38,958 nucleotides of DNA, from assembly GCA_037138855.1 (NCBI GenBank), contig JBAXHO010000010.1, positions 1 to 38,958 on the forward strand. Reading direction: 5' to 3'. The stretch is from JBAXHO01 sp037138855 (GTDB lineage Bacteria; Patescibacteriota; Dojkabacteria; B142; OLB20). The notes below the pieces were generated by a model. That model was not told the DNA's origin. It ran no database searches and saw nothing but the letters and a program-made list of their open reading frames with translations. Of this stretch, positions 1 through 8,732 are shown one piece after another. Position 1 is the first letter of the stretch. Every line of letters begins with the position of its first letter. A program made the translations under genes and the position numbers.

Positions 1-106
1 ATAGACCTTTCATTTTAAATCTGCTGAAGTTAATTTTGAATATGCACACCAGATTTCAAATTTCAGGCTATTATAGCCACAATTATTAGTTATAAGGTCT
101 ATACTA

Positions 107-135
107 TTTACAACAAACTGGTAAGTTTCTATACT
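107..135 (+). promoter_or_regulatory. Sigma-70-like promoter for the MgtC-family gene
   Basis: TTTACA at 107-112 and TATACT at 130-135 are separated by exactly 17 bases. The predicted transcript start near 142 leaves a leader of about 30 bases before the ATG at 172. There is no Shine-Dalgarno motif in that leader. Both boxes are seen directly; promoter function is inferred. Confidence 0.5.
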
Positions 136-171
136 GTATAAAGTTATCTTTCATCTCAAGAATTTGTCACT

Positions 172-1512
172 ATGGAAAAGCTCATTATTCAGACTTTAAT
201 GGCCATGTTGCTGGGAGCAGTGATTGGTTTAAAAGGAGAAATGGATCGAAAAACTGATGGCGAGCAGAGAATTCTGGGAGGTTTTCGTACTCATACGTTT
301 TTGGCACTTTTGGGTGGTGTTTCCGGGATTTTCTTCTTAAAACAGGGGTCATTATTCTCTGTACTTCTTACAGGAACAATAATGCTGATGATAGTTGGAT
401 ATTATATCAACGGAGCAGTGAATAAAAATGCTTATGGCATTACTTCTGAAATCACAGCTGTATTTGCTCATTTTGTGGGAATACTTGTTCTGATAGAGCC
501 AGTCCCCATGAAATATATTATTGCCATTACCATTTTAACGGTTTTTATTATCACCAGACGTAGTGAAATCCGGGGAATTTCTCAAAAAATTACCCGTCAG
601 GAAATAATTGAATTAAGTATGTTCGCTATTATTGCTTTGGTAATATTACCTTATCTTCCCAATCATGCATATTCACTGAGAGACATTATCGGGCTTAGTC
701 AAAATATCCAAAATGTTTCATTAAATAAGCTGCTTGATATTGATTTAATTAATCCTTTTGTCACCTGGTCAATAGTAGTTTTTATTTCCGGGATCGATTT
801 ACTGGGTCATGTTTTGGTACGGATTTTTTCCAATGCCAGTAGTAGATTCATTACCAGTTTGATTGGCGGTTTTGTCTCTTCTACATCCATGACAATTTCT
901 TTAGCACATCGTAGTAAGAAAGAAAATTCTGAAATTGAGATCAACCAGCTAGTTTCAGCTACCTTGGCATCCAATGCCAGCAGTTATTTGCAGATATTAA
1001 TTATTGTTTTACCAATAAGTTTTGTTTTATTTCAAAAGATTTTTCTTGCTACCATTGTATTGATCATCAGTAGTTTAATATTTGCGTTGGTATTGGAGCT
1101 AGTCACAAAAAATAAAAAACAGGAACATCAGCATCAGATTTTGACTAAAGAGGATCCAGTCTTCAAGTTGGTACCTGCGATCAAATTCGCATTTTTATTA
1201 ACATTTGTAGGATTATTAGTGCGAATTACATTATTGTTTCTCGGCAGTTCAGGCTTTTTGTTTACTGCTTCTTTGGCAGCAGTGACTGGTGTAGATGCTA
1301 TTTTAATATCTCTGGCGGGTATTGTCTCCAAAGGACAGATTGGCATCGGGTTGGCATTTACTGCATATTTGCTGGTACTTTTGGTCAATATGCTCAGTAA
1401 AATAGGGTATAGTTATTTGAATGGTACTAGACAATTTACCCGGAAGCTGATGCTTTATCAATTAATTATTTTTTTTATCGCACTTTTAGCAGCACTGTTA
1501 TCAATAATTTGA
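172..1512 (+). CDS. MgtC/SapB-family membrane protein with DUF4010 domain
   Basis: This is a 446-residue polytopic membrane protein with roughly a dozen hydrophobic segments. The N-terminal part (about residues 10-60) carries the MgtC/SapB-type pattern of a glycine-rich first helix followed by an arginine-rich loop and a Thr-His step (GAVIGLKGEMDRK, then GGFRTHTFLALLGG). The C-terminal half, with GGFVSSTSMTISLAHRSK near residues 225-245, matches the DUF4010 domain often fused to MgtC. MgtC proteins are linked to magnesium homeostasis and regulation of membrane transport; the substrate of this fused form is not known. A promoter lies just upstream and the gene appears monocistronic, followed by 131 bases without a gene. 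Confidence 0.8.
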   Translation: MEKLIIQTLMAMLLGAVIGLKGEMDRKTDGEQRILGGFRTHTFLALLGGVSGIFFLKQGSLFSVLLTGTIMLMIVGYYINGAVNKNAYGITSEITAVFAHFVGILVLIEPVPMKYIIAITILTVFIITRRSEIRGISQKITRQEIIELSMFAIIALVILPYLPNHAYSLRDIIGLSQNIQNVSLNKLLDIDLINPFVTWSIVVFISGIDLLGHVLVRIFSNASSRFITSLIGGFVSSTSMTISLAHRSKKENSEIEINQLVSATLASNASSYLQILIIVLPISFVLFQKIFLATIVLIISSLIFALVLELVTKNKKQEHQHQILTKEDPVFKLVPAIKFAFLLTFVGLLVRITLLFLGSSGFLFTASLAAVTGVDAILISLAGIVSKGQIGIGLAFTAYLLVLLVNMLSKIGYSYLNGTRQFTRKLMLYQLIIFFIALLAALLSII

Positions 1513-1643
1513 AAGAATTGTGAATAGGGTTGGGATTTTTGTATTGTCTTTTAGAATACAAGCTCTGATTACTGTTTTTTTTTAAAGCTTTTCTGGACTA
1601 ATGTTCTGGAAAGTTATAAGATAAATACAAAGTATATTTTCTT

Positions 1644-2369
1644 ATGAAAAATTTTTTACGCAAGATTCTTTTTATTGCTACAGCATTAGTCAATCTCGCT
1701 GCCTGGTCGCTTTTTCCTTTAGTTGTACAAGCTTTGCAAGTAACACCTAGCACCGGGACTTATACAGTCGGACAGGTTGTAACTGTCAATGTAATTGCCA
1801 ATAATACCAATCCTGCAAATGGTGCTGTTTTATGGCTTACTGTGACAAATGCTACCATTACCAATTTTACTGTAGCTGATTTTACTGGCGGAGGCGGTTT
1901 TGTTGTTCACGAAAATTGCAATGGTACTGCATATTTTAATAGTACAACTATTTGTGTTGCTTATAGTGGTACGATAACTAGTGGATCAGTGTTGGGTATT
2001 ATAACTATGACTATGGGTAGTGCTGGTACAGTAACAGTGGTGAAGCCTACAAATGATGCATATATCAATCAAATTACTGCTACTCCTGATCCGGCTGTGC
2101 CTACTGTCGGTGCTGGTACAATAGAGCCTACTTTAGAACCTTTTAATACTATTTATCCTGAGTATGGTACTGCTGCTACATATACCATTTCAGCAGCACC
2201 ATCCAATACTATTCCAGTGACTTTAGCTGCCACAGCTACTATTTCTGAACTGCCAAATACTGGTGGTCAAAATGCTTATGGAGTGAACTTTACTTTAGTT
2301 GGTTCGCTTTTTATTTCCGGAGGCATCCTTCTCACACTTTCCACAAAGTTACAAAAAAAGTTTAGTTAA
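1644..2369 (+). CDS. Secreted cohesin-like surface protein with LPNTG anchor
   Basis: The 241-residue protein starts with a signal peptide (basic KNFLRK, hydrophobic core, cleavage likely near residue 30 after VVQA). Residues about 31-155 look like a cohesin or related beta-sandwich domain: the start TPSTGTYTVGQVVTVNV has the typical strand pattern, and the domain is rich in Thr, Asn and Gly. A low-complexity Thr/Ala/Pro stretch leads to LPNTG at residues 203-207, then a hydrophobic helix and a basic tail (KLQKKFS), the classic layout of a sortase substrate. No sortase gene lies in the window. It probably sits on the outer surface of a Gram-positive-type envelope. The family assignment of the domain is from pattern only; a different Ig-like fold is possible. 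Confidence 0.7.
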   Translation: MKNFLRKILFIATALVNLAAWSLFPLVVQALQVTPSTGTYTVGQVVTVNVIANNTNPANGAVLWLTVTNATITNFTVADFTGGGGFVVHENCNGTAYFNSTTICVAYSGTITSGSVLGIITMTMGSAGTVTVVKPTNDAYINQITATPDPAVPTVGAGTIEPTLEPFNTIYPEYGTAATYTISAAPSNTIPVTLAATATISELPNTGGQNAYGVNFTLVGSLFISGGILLTLSTKLQKKFS

Positions 2370-2645
2370 AAACGGTGATCAGTGAGAAATGAAATTTGGA
2401 ATTTGCAAAATGCAATTTGGAGCAGTTTGCTTTTTTTTAGAGATTCATTTTTTCTCCCTCCCAAAAACCAAATGCGAACTATGATTTCTGACGTCATAAG
2501 CTACTATTTTTATATTTTCTTCTTCCATTAACTACCAGATACCAGCTACTAGATACTTTTCTTATTTTCCATTGACATTTTAATCCTAATAATTTAATAT
2601 TTTAACTTATCCATCTAAGTTTTAATTATTAATTTCATAGAAATT
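2370..2645. other. Intergenic region with repeat words, no gene
   Basis: No coding frame is convincing here. The stretch begins with a GGTGATCAGTGAG-like word, then AATTTGGAATTTGCAAAATGCAATTTGG (about 2393-2420, in two halves), a T-run at about 2433-2440, and near 2532-2560 a TACCAGATACCAGCTACTAG word. These match word families found in several other gaps of the window. The last 70 bases before the glutamine synthetase start are almost pure A/T with no ribosome binding site. Confidence 0.5.
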
Positions 2646-4085
2646 ATGGAAAATGTCTTAAAAAATTTTCTAATTATCCCTTATGATGAACTGGAAGAGC
2701 GAAATCTCGCTGCGAAAGCTAAACGAAGCGACCGAGCCAATTTTGATGCTGAGAAATTAGAAGCAGAATATCGTAAATATCTTAAAGAAGAGAAACGTTT
2801 AAAAGCAGTAACAGTTGTATTCTCTGATTTAGAAGGACGTTTTCAAATGCTGGATTATGATAAAAAATTTTTATTAAACTCATCAGGAAATCTAACTTTT
2901 GATGGTTCTTCGATACGGGGATTTTCTGAAGTAGAAGCTTCTGATTTACGATTAAGATTAGATTGGGCTTCATTTTACTGGTTACCGGCTGATGTCTTCG
3001 GTAATGGAAAAGTAATTTTGTTTGCTGATATTTTAACTCCTAAAGGTGAAATCCATCCTGCAGATTTTCGTGCCAGATTAAAGCAATATGCTGATGAATT
3101 ATTCCAAAAAAATAAATTTCAAATTAATGTGGCCAATGAAGTGGAAGGTTTTTTACTGGAAGGTATGGATGTGGAATCGAAATATTCTGAGCTAGACGGT
3201 TTTCAAGTGGTTTCTCCTGGCGGTTATTATCATTCATTACCACAGGATCGCTTGAAATTGTTTATCGATGCCACAGCTGAAGCACAAAGAGCGATGGGCT
3301 TTCAGAACGAAAAAGATCATCCGGAAGTAGCACCTTCACAATTTGAATTAAATTATACTTATTCAGATATCATCAATGCTGCAGATCAAATTCAGCTCTA
3401 TAAGCTCACTGCCAGGCAAGTCGCTCGCAGTATGAATGCCACCGCTTCATTTTTACCCAAGCCAATCACTGGGATCAATGGTAGTGGGATGCATACAAAT
3501 ATTTCGATTTTTCAAAATGGTAAAAATTTGTTTTACAAGAAAAATGGTAAAGATGGAGTATCCGAGCTAGCTGATAATTTTATTGATCGGGTACTTGCCT
3601 CAGCGACTGATATTTCTCTAATTTTAAATCCCAGTGTCAATGCTTATCGTAGATTAGATTCACATTTTGAAGCACCAAATCAAATTAAATATTCGGCATT
3701 TGATCGTACTTCCATGGTGCGCATTCCCTTGGGCAATGAAAAATCAACTCGTTTGGAAATTAGATCAGTTGGACCTGACGCCAATCCATATTTATTGTTA
3801 TTTATCTTGCTCAAAGTGGGCTTGGAAGGTCCAAAGCAGGAGCTTGATGAAGCCAAAAGACAGCGAACTAGAGTGCTTCCAGGTAATATTTATGACGCCT
3901 TACGGATTTTTAAAACTAGCGATTTGATGACAAGGTTTCTGGGTAAGGAGATTCAGGAAAAATTTGCTGATCTCAAAGAAACTGTAGCCAATAGATCACC
4001 TAAAGAGCTTGGTAAAACTGTGAAACGTTCGGAAGTGATTTATCATCATGAAATTACCAATCAGCTGATTTGGAATCAGTTTTGA
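2646..4085 (+). CDS. glnA: Glutamine synthetase, type I
   Basis: The product (479 residues) makes glutamine from glutamate, ammonia and ATP in the cytoplasm. The beta-grasp latch FDGSSIRGFSEVEASD (around residue 81) and the catalytic motifs NEVEGFLLEG, HPEVAPSQFEL, GSGMHTNIS, NPSVNAYRRL and RLEIRSVGPDANPYL are all present in the normal order, so the metal and ATP sites look intact. The usual adenylylation segment of proteobacterial enzymes (Tyr in a NLY-D-L-P context) is replaced by LPGNIYDALRIF, and regulation by adenylylation cannot be asserted. The first glutamate-site segment is divergent from the common PEFFLF form. The gene stands alone between two repeat-rich gaps. Start ATG has no Shine-Dalgarno motif but the N-terminus is of family-normal length. 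Confidence 0.93.
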   Translation: MENVLKNFLIIPYDELEERNLAAKAKRSDRANFDAEKLEAEYRKYLKEEKRLKAVTVVFSDLEGRFQMLDYDKKFLLNSSGNLTFDGSSIRGFSEVEASDLRLRLDWASFYWLPADVFGNGKVILFADILTPKGEIHPADFRARLKQYADELFQKNKFQINVANEVEGFLLEGMDVESKYSELDGFQVVSPGGYYHSLPQDRLKLFIDATAEAQRAMGFQNEKDHPEVAPSQFELNYTYSDIINAADQIQLYKLTARQVARSMNATASFLPKPITGINGSGMHTNISIFQNGKNLFYKKNGKDGVSELADNFIDRVLASATDISLILNPSVNAYRRLDSHFEAPNQIKYSAFDRTSMVRIPLGNEKSTRLEIRSVGPDANPYLLLFILLKVGLEGPKQELDEAKRQRTRVLPGNIYDALRIFKTSDLMTRFLGKEIQEKFADLKETVANRSPKELGKTVKRSEVIYHHEITNQLIWNQF

Positions 4086-4095
4086 GGAAGACGGA

Positions 4096-4129
4096 ATTCG
4101 GTGACCGGTGATCGGTGATCGGAAAACGG
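4096..4129 (+). repeat. GGTGACCGGTGATCGG word repeat, copy 1
   Basis: Directly after glnA there are several imperfect tandem copies of a GGTGAyCGGT/GATCGG unit. Similar arrays occur at 33096-33125 and, as an inverted pair, at 36055-36130. All three lie within 40 bases downstream of a stop codon. Confidence 0.65.
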
Positions 4130-4155
4130 GATCCTACAAAGTAGTGTATCGGTAG

Positions 4156-4213
4156 ATTCCGGAGAGCTGATTTTCTAAGCTAACGCTAAGAAAGTCTAGC
4201 TTCCGGAATGACG
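4156..4213. repeat. Extragenic palindromic element
   Basis: The arms ATTCCGGA-GAGCT-TTTCT and AGAAA-AGCT-TCCGGAAT face each other around a CTAACGCTA centre, giving a long imperfect hairpin that ends in GGAATGACG. It is followed at 4216-4228 by TGGCGTATTGCTA, whose exact reverse complement lies at 13225-13237. The shape resembles bacterial palindromic repeat elements; it sits between the convergent glnA and PAP2 genes and may also end transcription. Confidence 0.6.
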
Positions 4214-4244
4214 TGATGGCGTATTGCTACAAGTAAAATTTTTG

Positions 4245-4922
4245 TTACGATTGCTTTCGATAAATTGAGATTAATAATAATAACCAAGCAGAGCCAAATA
4301 GATACCCACCAAGAATATCGGAGAAAAAGTGCGCTCCGAGGCTGATTCTACTAATACCGACTGCGAAGATTATAAAAATGCAGAAAAATTTGATAAGTTT
4401 TTGCTGCCAAGTTGATTTAGTGATTTTATCACGCAAATTTAGGATAACTCCCCATAAAACAATATAGTCAAAAACATGGCCTGATGGATAACAAACATTG
4501 GGATTGAAGAGTCCGGAATGATATTTTGTGCTTAAAACTGTAGCCAGATTTTTAAAAGTAAAGAGAATTTGGACTTCCGAAGCAGTAGGACAGGGAATAT
4601 TGAAGCTGACTTTAAGCAAGCGCATCATAAACCATGATAATCCTGCTGCCAGAATGAGATATGCTGCATATTTTTCTTTTTTTAAATAAAAGAAAATAAA
4701 AAGTGGAATTACCAGCAAAACGATAGCAAATTCAAATAGTGAAATAAGTCTCATCAAATCGATAAACCAGAAAGGTTGTTTTCTTTGAATGAATAGAGAG
4801 ATTTGAAGATCAGTGGAATAATAATATCTACTTTTTGTTAAGAGCCCTACACATATTCCTAGTAACAGCAGGACAATTATTAAAAAAGATTTAGATTTTA
4901 ATAAAGTAGAAATTCGCTTCAT
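4245..4922 (-). CDS. PAP2-family membrane phosphatase
   Basis: A 225-residue membrane protein with about six hydrophobic segments and the PAP2/phosphatidic acid phosphatase type 2 signature: a lysine-containing first block (LLKVSFNIPCP), PSGH in the second block, and SRISLGAHFFSD in the third, where Arg, His and Asp are spaced as in the family. Members remove phosphate from lipid phosphates such as undecaprenyl pyrophosphate or phosphatidic acid at the membrane. The frame is open further upstream to a TTG at 4979 that would overlap the FemAB gene by 8 bases, but the ATG at 4922 gives a normal start directly before the first membrane segment and is preferred. With the FemAB gene just upstream it may serve recycling of the cell-wall lipid carrier; this is inference. 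Confidence 0.85.
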   Translation of the reverse strand: MKRISTLLKSKSFLIIVLLLLGICVGLLTKSRYYYSTDLQISLFIQRKQPFWFIDLMRLISLFEFAIVLLVIPLFIFFYLKKEKYAAYLILAAGLSWFMMRLLKVSFNIPCPTASEVQILFTFKNLATVLSTKYHSGLFNPNVCYPSGHVFDYIVLWGVILNLRDKITKSTWQQKLIKFFCIFIIFAVGISRISLGAHFFSDILGGYLFGSAWLLLLISIYRKQS

Positions 4923-4971
4923 TGCAAGAGAAGATATTCTAGTTAAGCTACAATTTTTTTCCAGATTCCAG

Positions 4972-5907
4972 TTACGCAATTCGTTTCTTTAGTTTCAGCA
5001 AAATCCAGCGGAGTTTGTCTGAAAATTTGAATAATTTATAATAAAAAGGACTGATCACCATATCATAACAGTCGGCGTATTCGATGAGGCCTTGGGGTGC
5101 AAAACTTAATTTAAATTTCGTAAATCCGTATTCTTGGTCATCAGGACTGACTTCCGGCTTCGCTCCCCACATATCGATTGTTTCGTAGCCATGGGCTTGT
5201 CCCCAGCGGATGATCTCTAGATTGACACCGTAGGTTGCTTTCAAATTTAGATGATTCCTAGAGTAACCAGAGTAGGGGAAAATGATAGTTTTATCAAAAA
5301 GAAAAATAAATTTTGCCAGCAAAGGCTCATTTTCATACCTGGCAACAACAATCATACAATTATTATTTTGCTTCAGGATGTTCCAGACTGTCCGGTAATA
5401 TTGTGGTGATCTGGCAAAAAAATATTTTTGTGCTTTGGCAGTAAAGAATAGTTTTAAAAAAATTTCAAAATCCTGATCATCTTGGGAAAAAGTATATTGG
5501 ACGCCTTTTTTTAAGGCATAATTGGCATTATAACGGGATTTTTTTTCCATTTCTTCCTGTAAAATCGCTTCGCTTTTTTTGAGATCCATTACAACTGTAT
5601 GTCGAAGCACAACTGGCTTAGCAGGCTGCAGTTGATATTTTTTTATAATATCAGCACTGAATTGAAAATCTTTTTTGAGGTTAGCTGGTTCGAGATACAC
5701 ATGGGATAATTTTTCTTTTTGAGCAGTCTTTTGCAATAAATCCCAGTCGCAGTTACTGAAATCAGCTTGATTTATCAGACCAATATTATGGAGGGGATAA
5801 GGAAGTTTTTTGATTAACATTAAAGTGTTGCCAAGCCAGACTGGTCTTTGTCCTTGAGTTTCCCGAACTTTTGCCCAGGCTTGTGTTTGCAGAAATTGTT
5901 GCAGCAT
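4972..5907 (-). CDS. FemAB-type peptidoglycan bridge aminoacyltransferase
   Basis: The 311-residue product has the double GNAT-like layout of FemA/FemB/FemX proteins, which add amino acids from aminoacyl-tRNA to lipid II or pentapeptide stems. Recognisable pieces are WAKVRETQG at the start, the central RYNANYALKKGVQYTF helix-turn (around residue 123-140), and the second-half block YGVNLEIIRWGQAHGYETIDMWG typical of the family (the peptidoglycan-binding fold with the W-G motif). It lacks a long coiled-coil arm, as in short FemX-type proteins. It is divergent from murG across only 60 bases and is followed by the PAP2 gene, consistent with a small cell-wall cluster. Which residue it adds cannot be told. 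Confidence 0.85.
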   Translation of the reverse strand: MLQQFLQTQAWAKVRETQGQRPVWLGNTLMLIKKLPYPLHNIGLINQADFSNCDWDLLQKTAQKEKLSHVYLEPANLKKDFQFSADIIKKYQLQPAKPVVLRHTVVMDLKKSEAILQEEMEKKSRYNANYALKKGVQYTFSQDDQDFEIFLKLFFTAKAQKYFFARSPQYYRTVWNILKQNNNCMIVVARYENEPLLAKFIFLFDKTIIFPYSGYSRNHLNLKATYGVNLEIIRWGQAHGYETIDMWGAKPEVSPDDQEYGFTKFKLSFAPQGLIEYADCYDMVISPFYYKLFKFSDKLRWILLKLKKRIA

Positions 5908-5937
5908 TTTTTATTTACTTCAGCTGGTGAATAGATT

Positions 5938-5946
5938 TGCTATAAT
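5938..5946 (+). promoter_or_regulatory. Extended -10 promoter (TGCTATAAT) for murG
   Basis: The string TGCTATAAT is a perfect extended -10 element. The predicted start of transcription is only about 15 bases before the first start codon, so the murG message would be nearly leaderless. The -35 region is weak. The same TGCTATAAT occurs before the guanylate-kinase-like gene at 38066-38074. Confidence 0.6.
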
Positions 5947-5967
5947 GGTTTTAATATTATCTTAGAA

Positions 5968-7140
5968 GTGATGCTAAAGCAAATTGCCGAAGTCAAGGTA
6001 TTGGTTACTGGCGGACATTTGACACCAGCTCTTGCTGTCCTTGAAGAACTAAAGAATCAAGGGTTTACGAAATTCATTTGGGCGGGACATTATTATGCCC
6101 AGACTTCCAGTAAGGCCTTCAGTGCAGAATATCTTCAAGTAACTGGCCAATATAAAATTCCATTTATCAATGTTCATGGTGGTAAGATTTGGCGTAAATG
6201 GACTAGGAAAACTTGGCTTTTGGGCATTTGGAATTTGATTTTGATTCCGGTTGGTTTTCTGGAAGCATTGGGAATTATCTTGAAATATCAGCCTGATATA
6301 GTGATTGCTTTTGGCGGATATTTGGCTTTACCGTTAGTTTTGGTTGCTAAGCTTTTTGGTAAAAAAACAATCACCCATGAGCAAACGAATGTGGTCGGGA
6401 AAGCAAATAAAGTGATTGCTCGCTTTGCAGATAAAGTATTGGTTTCCTGGCCGGAATCACTGAATAATTTTCCCGCCGAAAAAGTCGTTTATACTGGCAA
6501 TCCAATTTTGAAAACAATTTTAACTGTGAAAAGTAGTAACTTTGATTTTCAACGGACAAAGCCAATATTATTGATTACTGGTGGTAATCAGGGCGCTAAT
6601 AATATAAATCGTCGGATTTTTCCGGAATTACAAAAGCTGCTAGAGCATTTCAATATCATTCATCAAACTGGTAATTCCACTGTGACAAAAGATTTTGAAA
6701 AGGCGCAGATTTTTAAAGAGCAATTACCATCTCAATTACAAGATAATTATCTGATTCGTGAATATATTTATCAGGATGAAATCGGCGAAGTCTTTGCAAA
6801 AGCAGATCTTGTTTTAGGGCGTTCTGGTGCCAATACCTGTTCCGATTTATTAGCTTTAGGCAAACTGGCAGTATTAATGCCAATACCCTGGTCAGATGGC
6901 AATGAACAGTTGAAAAATGCCCAAATGCTTGAAAAAATTGGTTTAGCAAGAATTATTCAGCAAACCGATGCATTACCTGCTGCAGCTTTGACTGAAGTAT
7001 TATTAAGTTGTTTACCAATCATTGAAAATAAATTAGCTTTCAATAATCAGCCACTTAGTCAGGTGCAAGAAGCTGCCAGATCCCTAATTAAGCTTGATGC
7101 AGCCGAGCGCTTTGTAATGGAAGTGAAGAAGATGTTGTAG
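5968..7140 (+). CDS. murG: MurG: lipid II-forming GlcNAc transferase
   Basis: MurG transfers GlcNAc from UDP-GlcNAc to lipid I on the inner face of the membrane. The N-terminal loop reads VLVTGGHLTPA (residues about 11-21), a shortened form of the usual GGTGGHxxPA glycine loop. The UDP-GlcNAc-binding C-terminal half keeps GGNQGANNINR, then GRSGANTCSDLLALGK and PIPWSDGNEQLKNAQMLEKIG, where the HQ of the family appears as EQ. At 390 residues it is slightly longer than the usual 350-360. The frame starts at a GTG immediately followed by ATG (5971); either is possible, and both lie just after a strong extended -10 box. The gene is divergent from the FemAB gene. Confidence 0.9.
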   Translation: MMLKQIAEVKVLVTGGHLTPALAVLEELKNQGFTKFIWAGHYYAQTSSKAFSAEYLQVTGQYKIPFINVHGGKIWRKWTRKTWLLGIWNLILIPVGFLEALGIILKYQPDIVIAFGGYLALPLVLVAKLFGKKTITHEQTNVVGKANKVIARFADKVLVSWPESLNNFPAEKVVYTGNPILKTILTVKSSNFDFQRTKPILLITGGNQGANNINRRIFPELQKLLEHFNIIHQTGNSTVTKDFEKAQIFKEQLPSQLQDNYLIREYIYQDEIGEVFAKADLVLGRSGANTCSDLLALGKLAVLMPIPWSDGNEQLKNAQMLEKIGLARIIQQTDALPAAALTEVLLSCLPIIENKLAFNNQPLSQVQEAARSLIKLDAAERFVMEVKKML

Positions 7141-7144
7141 GAGT

Positions 7145-7162
7145 GGTTGCAGATCTGCAACC
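7145..7162. repeat. Perfect 18-bp palindrome, copy 1
   Basis: GGTTGCAGATCTGCAACC is its own reverse complement. It lies between the convergent murG and dockerin genes, 5 bases after the murG stop. A second copy with a 20-bp perfect palindrome and the same flanks (GTAGGAG before, GTGC after) is at 24858-24877. Confidence 0.8.
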
Positions 7163-7173
7163 AGTGCATGTAG

Positions 7174-8109
7174 CTATCTTGCCCAGCTGGAGGTGACATT
7201 TTCAATTTTCTGGATGCTTAGACAGGCTGGATCAGCAGTACACTGGGCACTTAAAACTTCCATCAATTTCGCCTGACAAATAGTGACATTACAAGCTGTT
7301 TGCAGACATTGGGTAATCTGTGTCGTTGCTGGATCTTCACGTTGCCCGCAAATATTTGATTCCCGATCACAAACATAAACACTGTCGGTGGAGCAGGTAC
7401 AAATTCCTAAAATCACATTACTTGTAGGAGATGGTGGTATAGATGTAGCTGTCGGTACAATTGTTATCGGTGTAGGTGTAGCACTGGGAGGACGAACTGT
7501 GATAGTAGGTGTAACTCCCGGGCGATAGGTATTGGTGGGCATAGGTGTCACATTATTACCAGTAGTGGGCGTCAAACTAGGCACTGGTGTTTGATTATTA
7601 CCTGTAGTTGGTAAGGGTGAAGTAGGATTGGCACTGCTACATTTACAGCTGGCTGTACAGATTCCGCTAATACATTGCGAAGAAGAACCAGGTGGATCAC
7701 ATTCTTCGCCTAATCCCAAAGTACCATCACCACAGATGTTTTGGATCTTGGAATTTTCTAGACGCCAGCAATAAAGTATCCGGGAAAGATCATACATATC
7801 TACCTCCCCATCAGGAATTAATTGTGGTCCCCAAATATCAGCTTTGGTTTCAGTAGGTGTTTTTTGCCAGCGCCAATTGGCCAGAATTATTGCTAAATCA
7901 AAAGCATTCACTTTGCCATCAGTAGCGTTATTCGCACCACTAATATCAGCCTGAGTACATTTGGTATCCTGATTTTGTACAAGTTTGGCTAAATTTCTTG
8001 GATCCAGAGAATTGGTGCGATATAAATACCAGGAGGAAAAAATTCCAGTAAAGGCTAAAAAAAGATATGTAATTACTTTTATTTTTTTCTTATTAATTTT
8101 CAAATTCAA
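7174..8109 (-). CDS. Secreted dockerin type I protein with Thr/Pro linker
   Basis: The 311-residue protein has an N-terminal membrane anchor or uncleaved signal (residues about 11-28), then a complete dockerin dyad: DISGANNATDGKVNAFDLAIILANW (55-79, given here as DISGANNATDGKVNAFDL then AIILANW) and DIWGPQLIPDGEVDMYDLSR from 91. Both have the Asp/Asn calcium loop and a downstream helix. Next is a cysteine-rich CGDG...GEECD segment (from 126), a long Thr/Pro/Ser linker (about 160-225) and a C-terminal cysteine-rich region (10 or so Cys). The start is TTG, overlapping the previous stop as TTGA; no other Met precedes the anchor. It is last in an operon with two cohesin proteins, its likely binding partners outside the cell. 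Confidence 0.85.
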   Translation of the reverse strand: MNLKINKKKIKVITYLFLAFTGIFSSWYLYRTNSLDPRNLAKLVQNQDTKCTQADISGANNATDGKVNAFDLAIILANWRWQKTPTETKADIWGPQLIPDGEVDMYDLSRILYCWRLENSKIQNICGDGTLGLGEECDPPGSSSQCISGICTASCKCSSANPTSPLPTTGNNQTPVPSLTPTTGNNVTPMPTNTYRPGVTPTITVRPPSATPTPITIVPTATSIPPSPTSNVILGICTCSTDSVYVCDRESNICGQREDPATTQITQCLQTACNVTICQAKLMEVLSAQCTADPACLSIQKIENVTSSWAR

Positions 8110-8732
8110 ATCCGTCTTCTAAATTTATTATTTATTGCCAGCAAGAAGCCACCAATGATTAGAATTGCCCCAGAAGAAATTACCAGGGTGGGTTTCTCAT
8201 CCCAGATTGCCGTATGTGGTAAAGTTTGTAAAATATGTACTAAACCATTTTGAGCTTGTACCAAAGCGTTAGGAGGATTGTCGTAGCCTGTGGGTAACGA
8301 CGCTGCAGCTGTAAATGCTAGATCAGCATCACCTAAAGCAATTGCTTCAAATGTTACGCTAGCAACTTCACCAGTTCCTTTAAAAAAAGTACTGGAGTAT
8401 CTTTCAATATAGACAGTATTTCCAGTCACTTCCTGGCGCTGAGTTTGGTTGAATACACTTACTGCAGAGCTGATATTGGTAATCTTCAACTTATCAGCGG
8501 GAAAGGTAAAATTGGCAACAACTGCATTGACTTCGTCGTCACCGGTACTGGCCATGACCTTCACAGTAAATGATTTACCGGTTCCGGCGCTTACAGTTGC
8601 AGGGGAAAAATATAGTGTCCCAGTTTGAGCAAAGCTCTTGATATTGGCAACGATAAAAAATACTACACAGATAGAAATGAAAATTATTGTTAAAAATATT
8701 TTTTTATACATTTGGAAGATATTTAGTTTCAT
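8106..8732 (-). CDS. Cohesin-domain surface protein with LPHTA-TM tail
   Basis: A 208-residue secreted protein: signal peptide (to about SFAQ, residue 36), one cohesin domain (about 37-168; GTLYFSPATVSAGTGKSF then VNAVVANFTFPADKLKI and the GTGEVASVTFEA strand are typical), then LPHTA (171-175), a hydrophobic helix and the basic tail NKFRRRI. Cohesins bind dockerins through calcium-dependent contacts; a dockerin gene follows with a 4-base overlap. LPHTA resembles an LPXTG sorting signal with the final Gly replaced by Ala. The longest frame starts at 8732; an inner ATG at 8711 would overlap the upstream gene by 8 bases and gives a more typical signal peptide, so either start is possible. Confidence 0.8.
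   Translation of the reverse strand: MKLNIFQMYKKIFLTIIFISICVVFFIVANIKSFAQTGTLYFSPATVSAGTGKSFTVKVMASTGDDEVNAVVANFTFPADKLKITNISSAVSVFNQTQRQEVTGNTVYIERYSSTFFKGTGEVASVTFEAIALGDADLAFTAAASLPTGYDNPPNALVQAQNGLVHILQTLPHTAIWDEKPTLVISSGAILIIGGFLLAINNKFRRRI

Noticed and set aside
1134..1388. Antisense open frames inside large genes (for example within the MgtC, prs and DUF2207 genes)
   Set aside because: They follow the codon pattern of the gene on the other strand, have no family likeness and no start signals.
7500..7620. LPTTG in the dockerin protein as a sorting signal
   Set aside because: It lies inside the Thr/Pro linker, is repeated as TPTTGNN, and is not followed by a membrane helix or basic tail.
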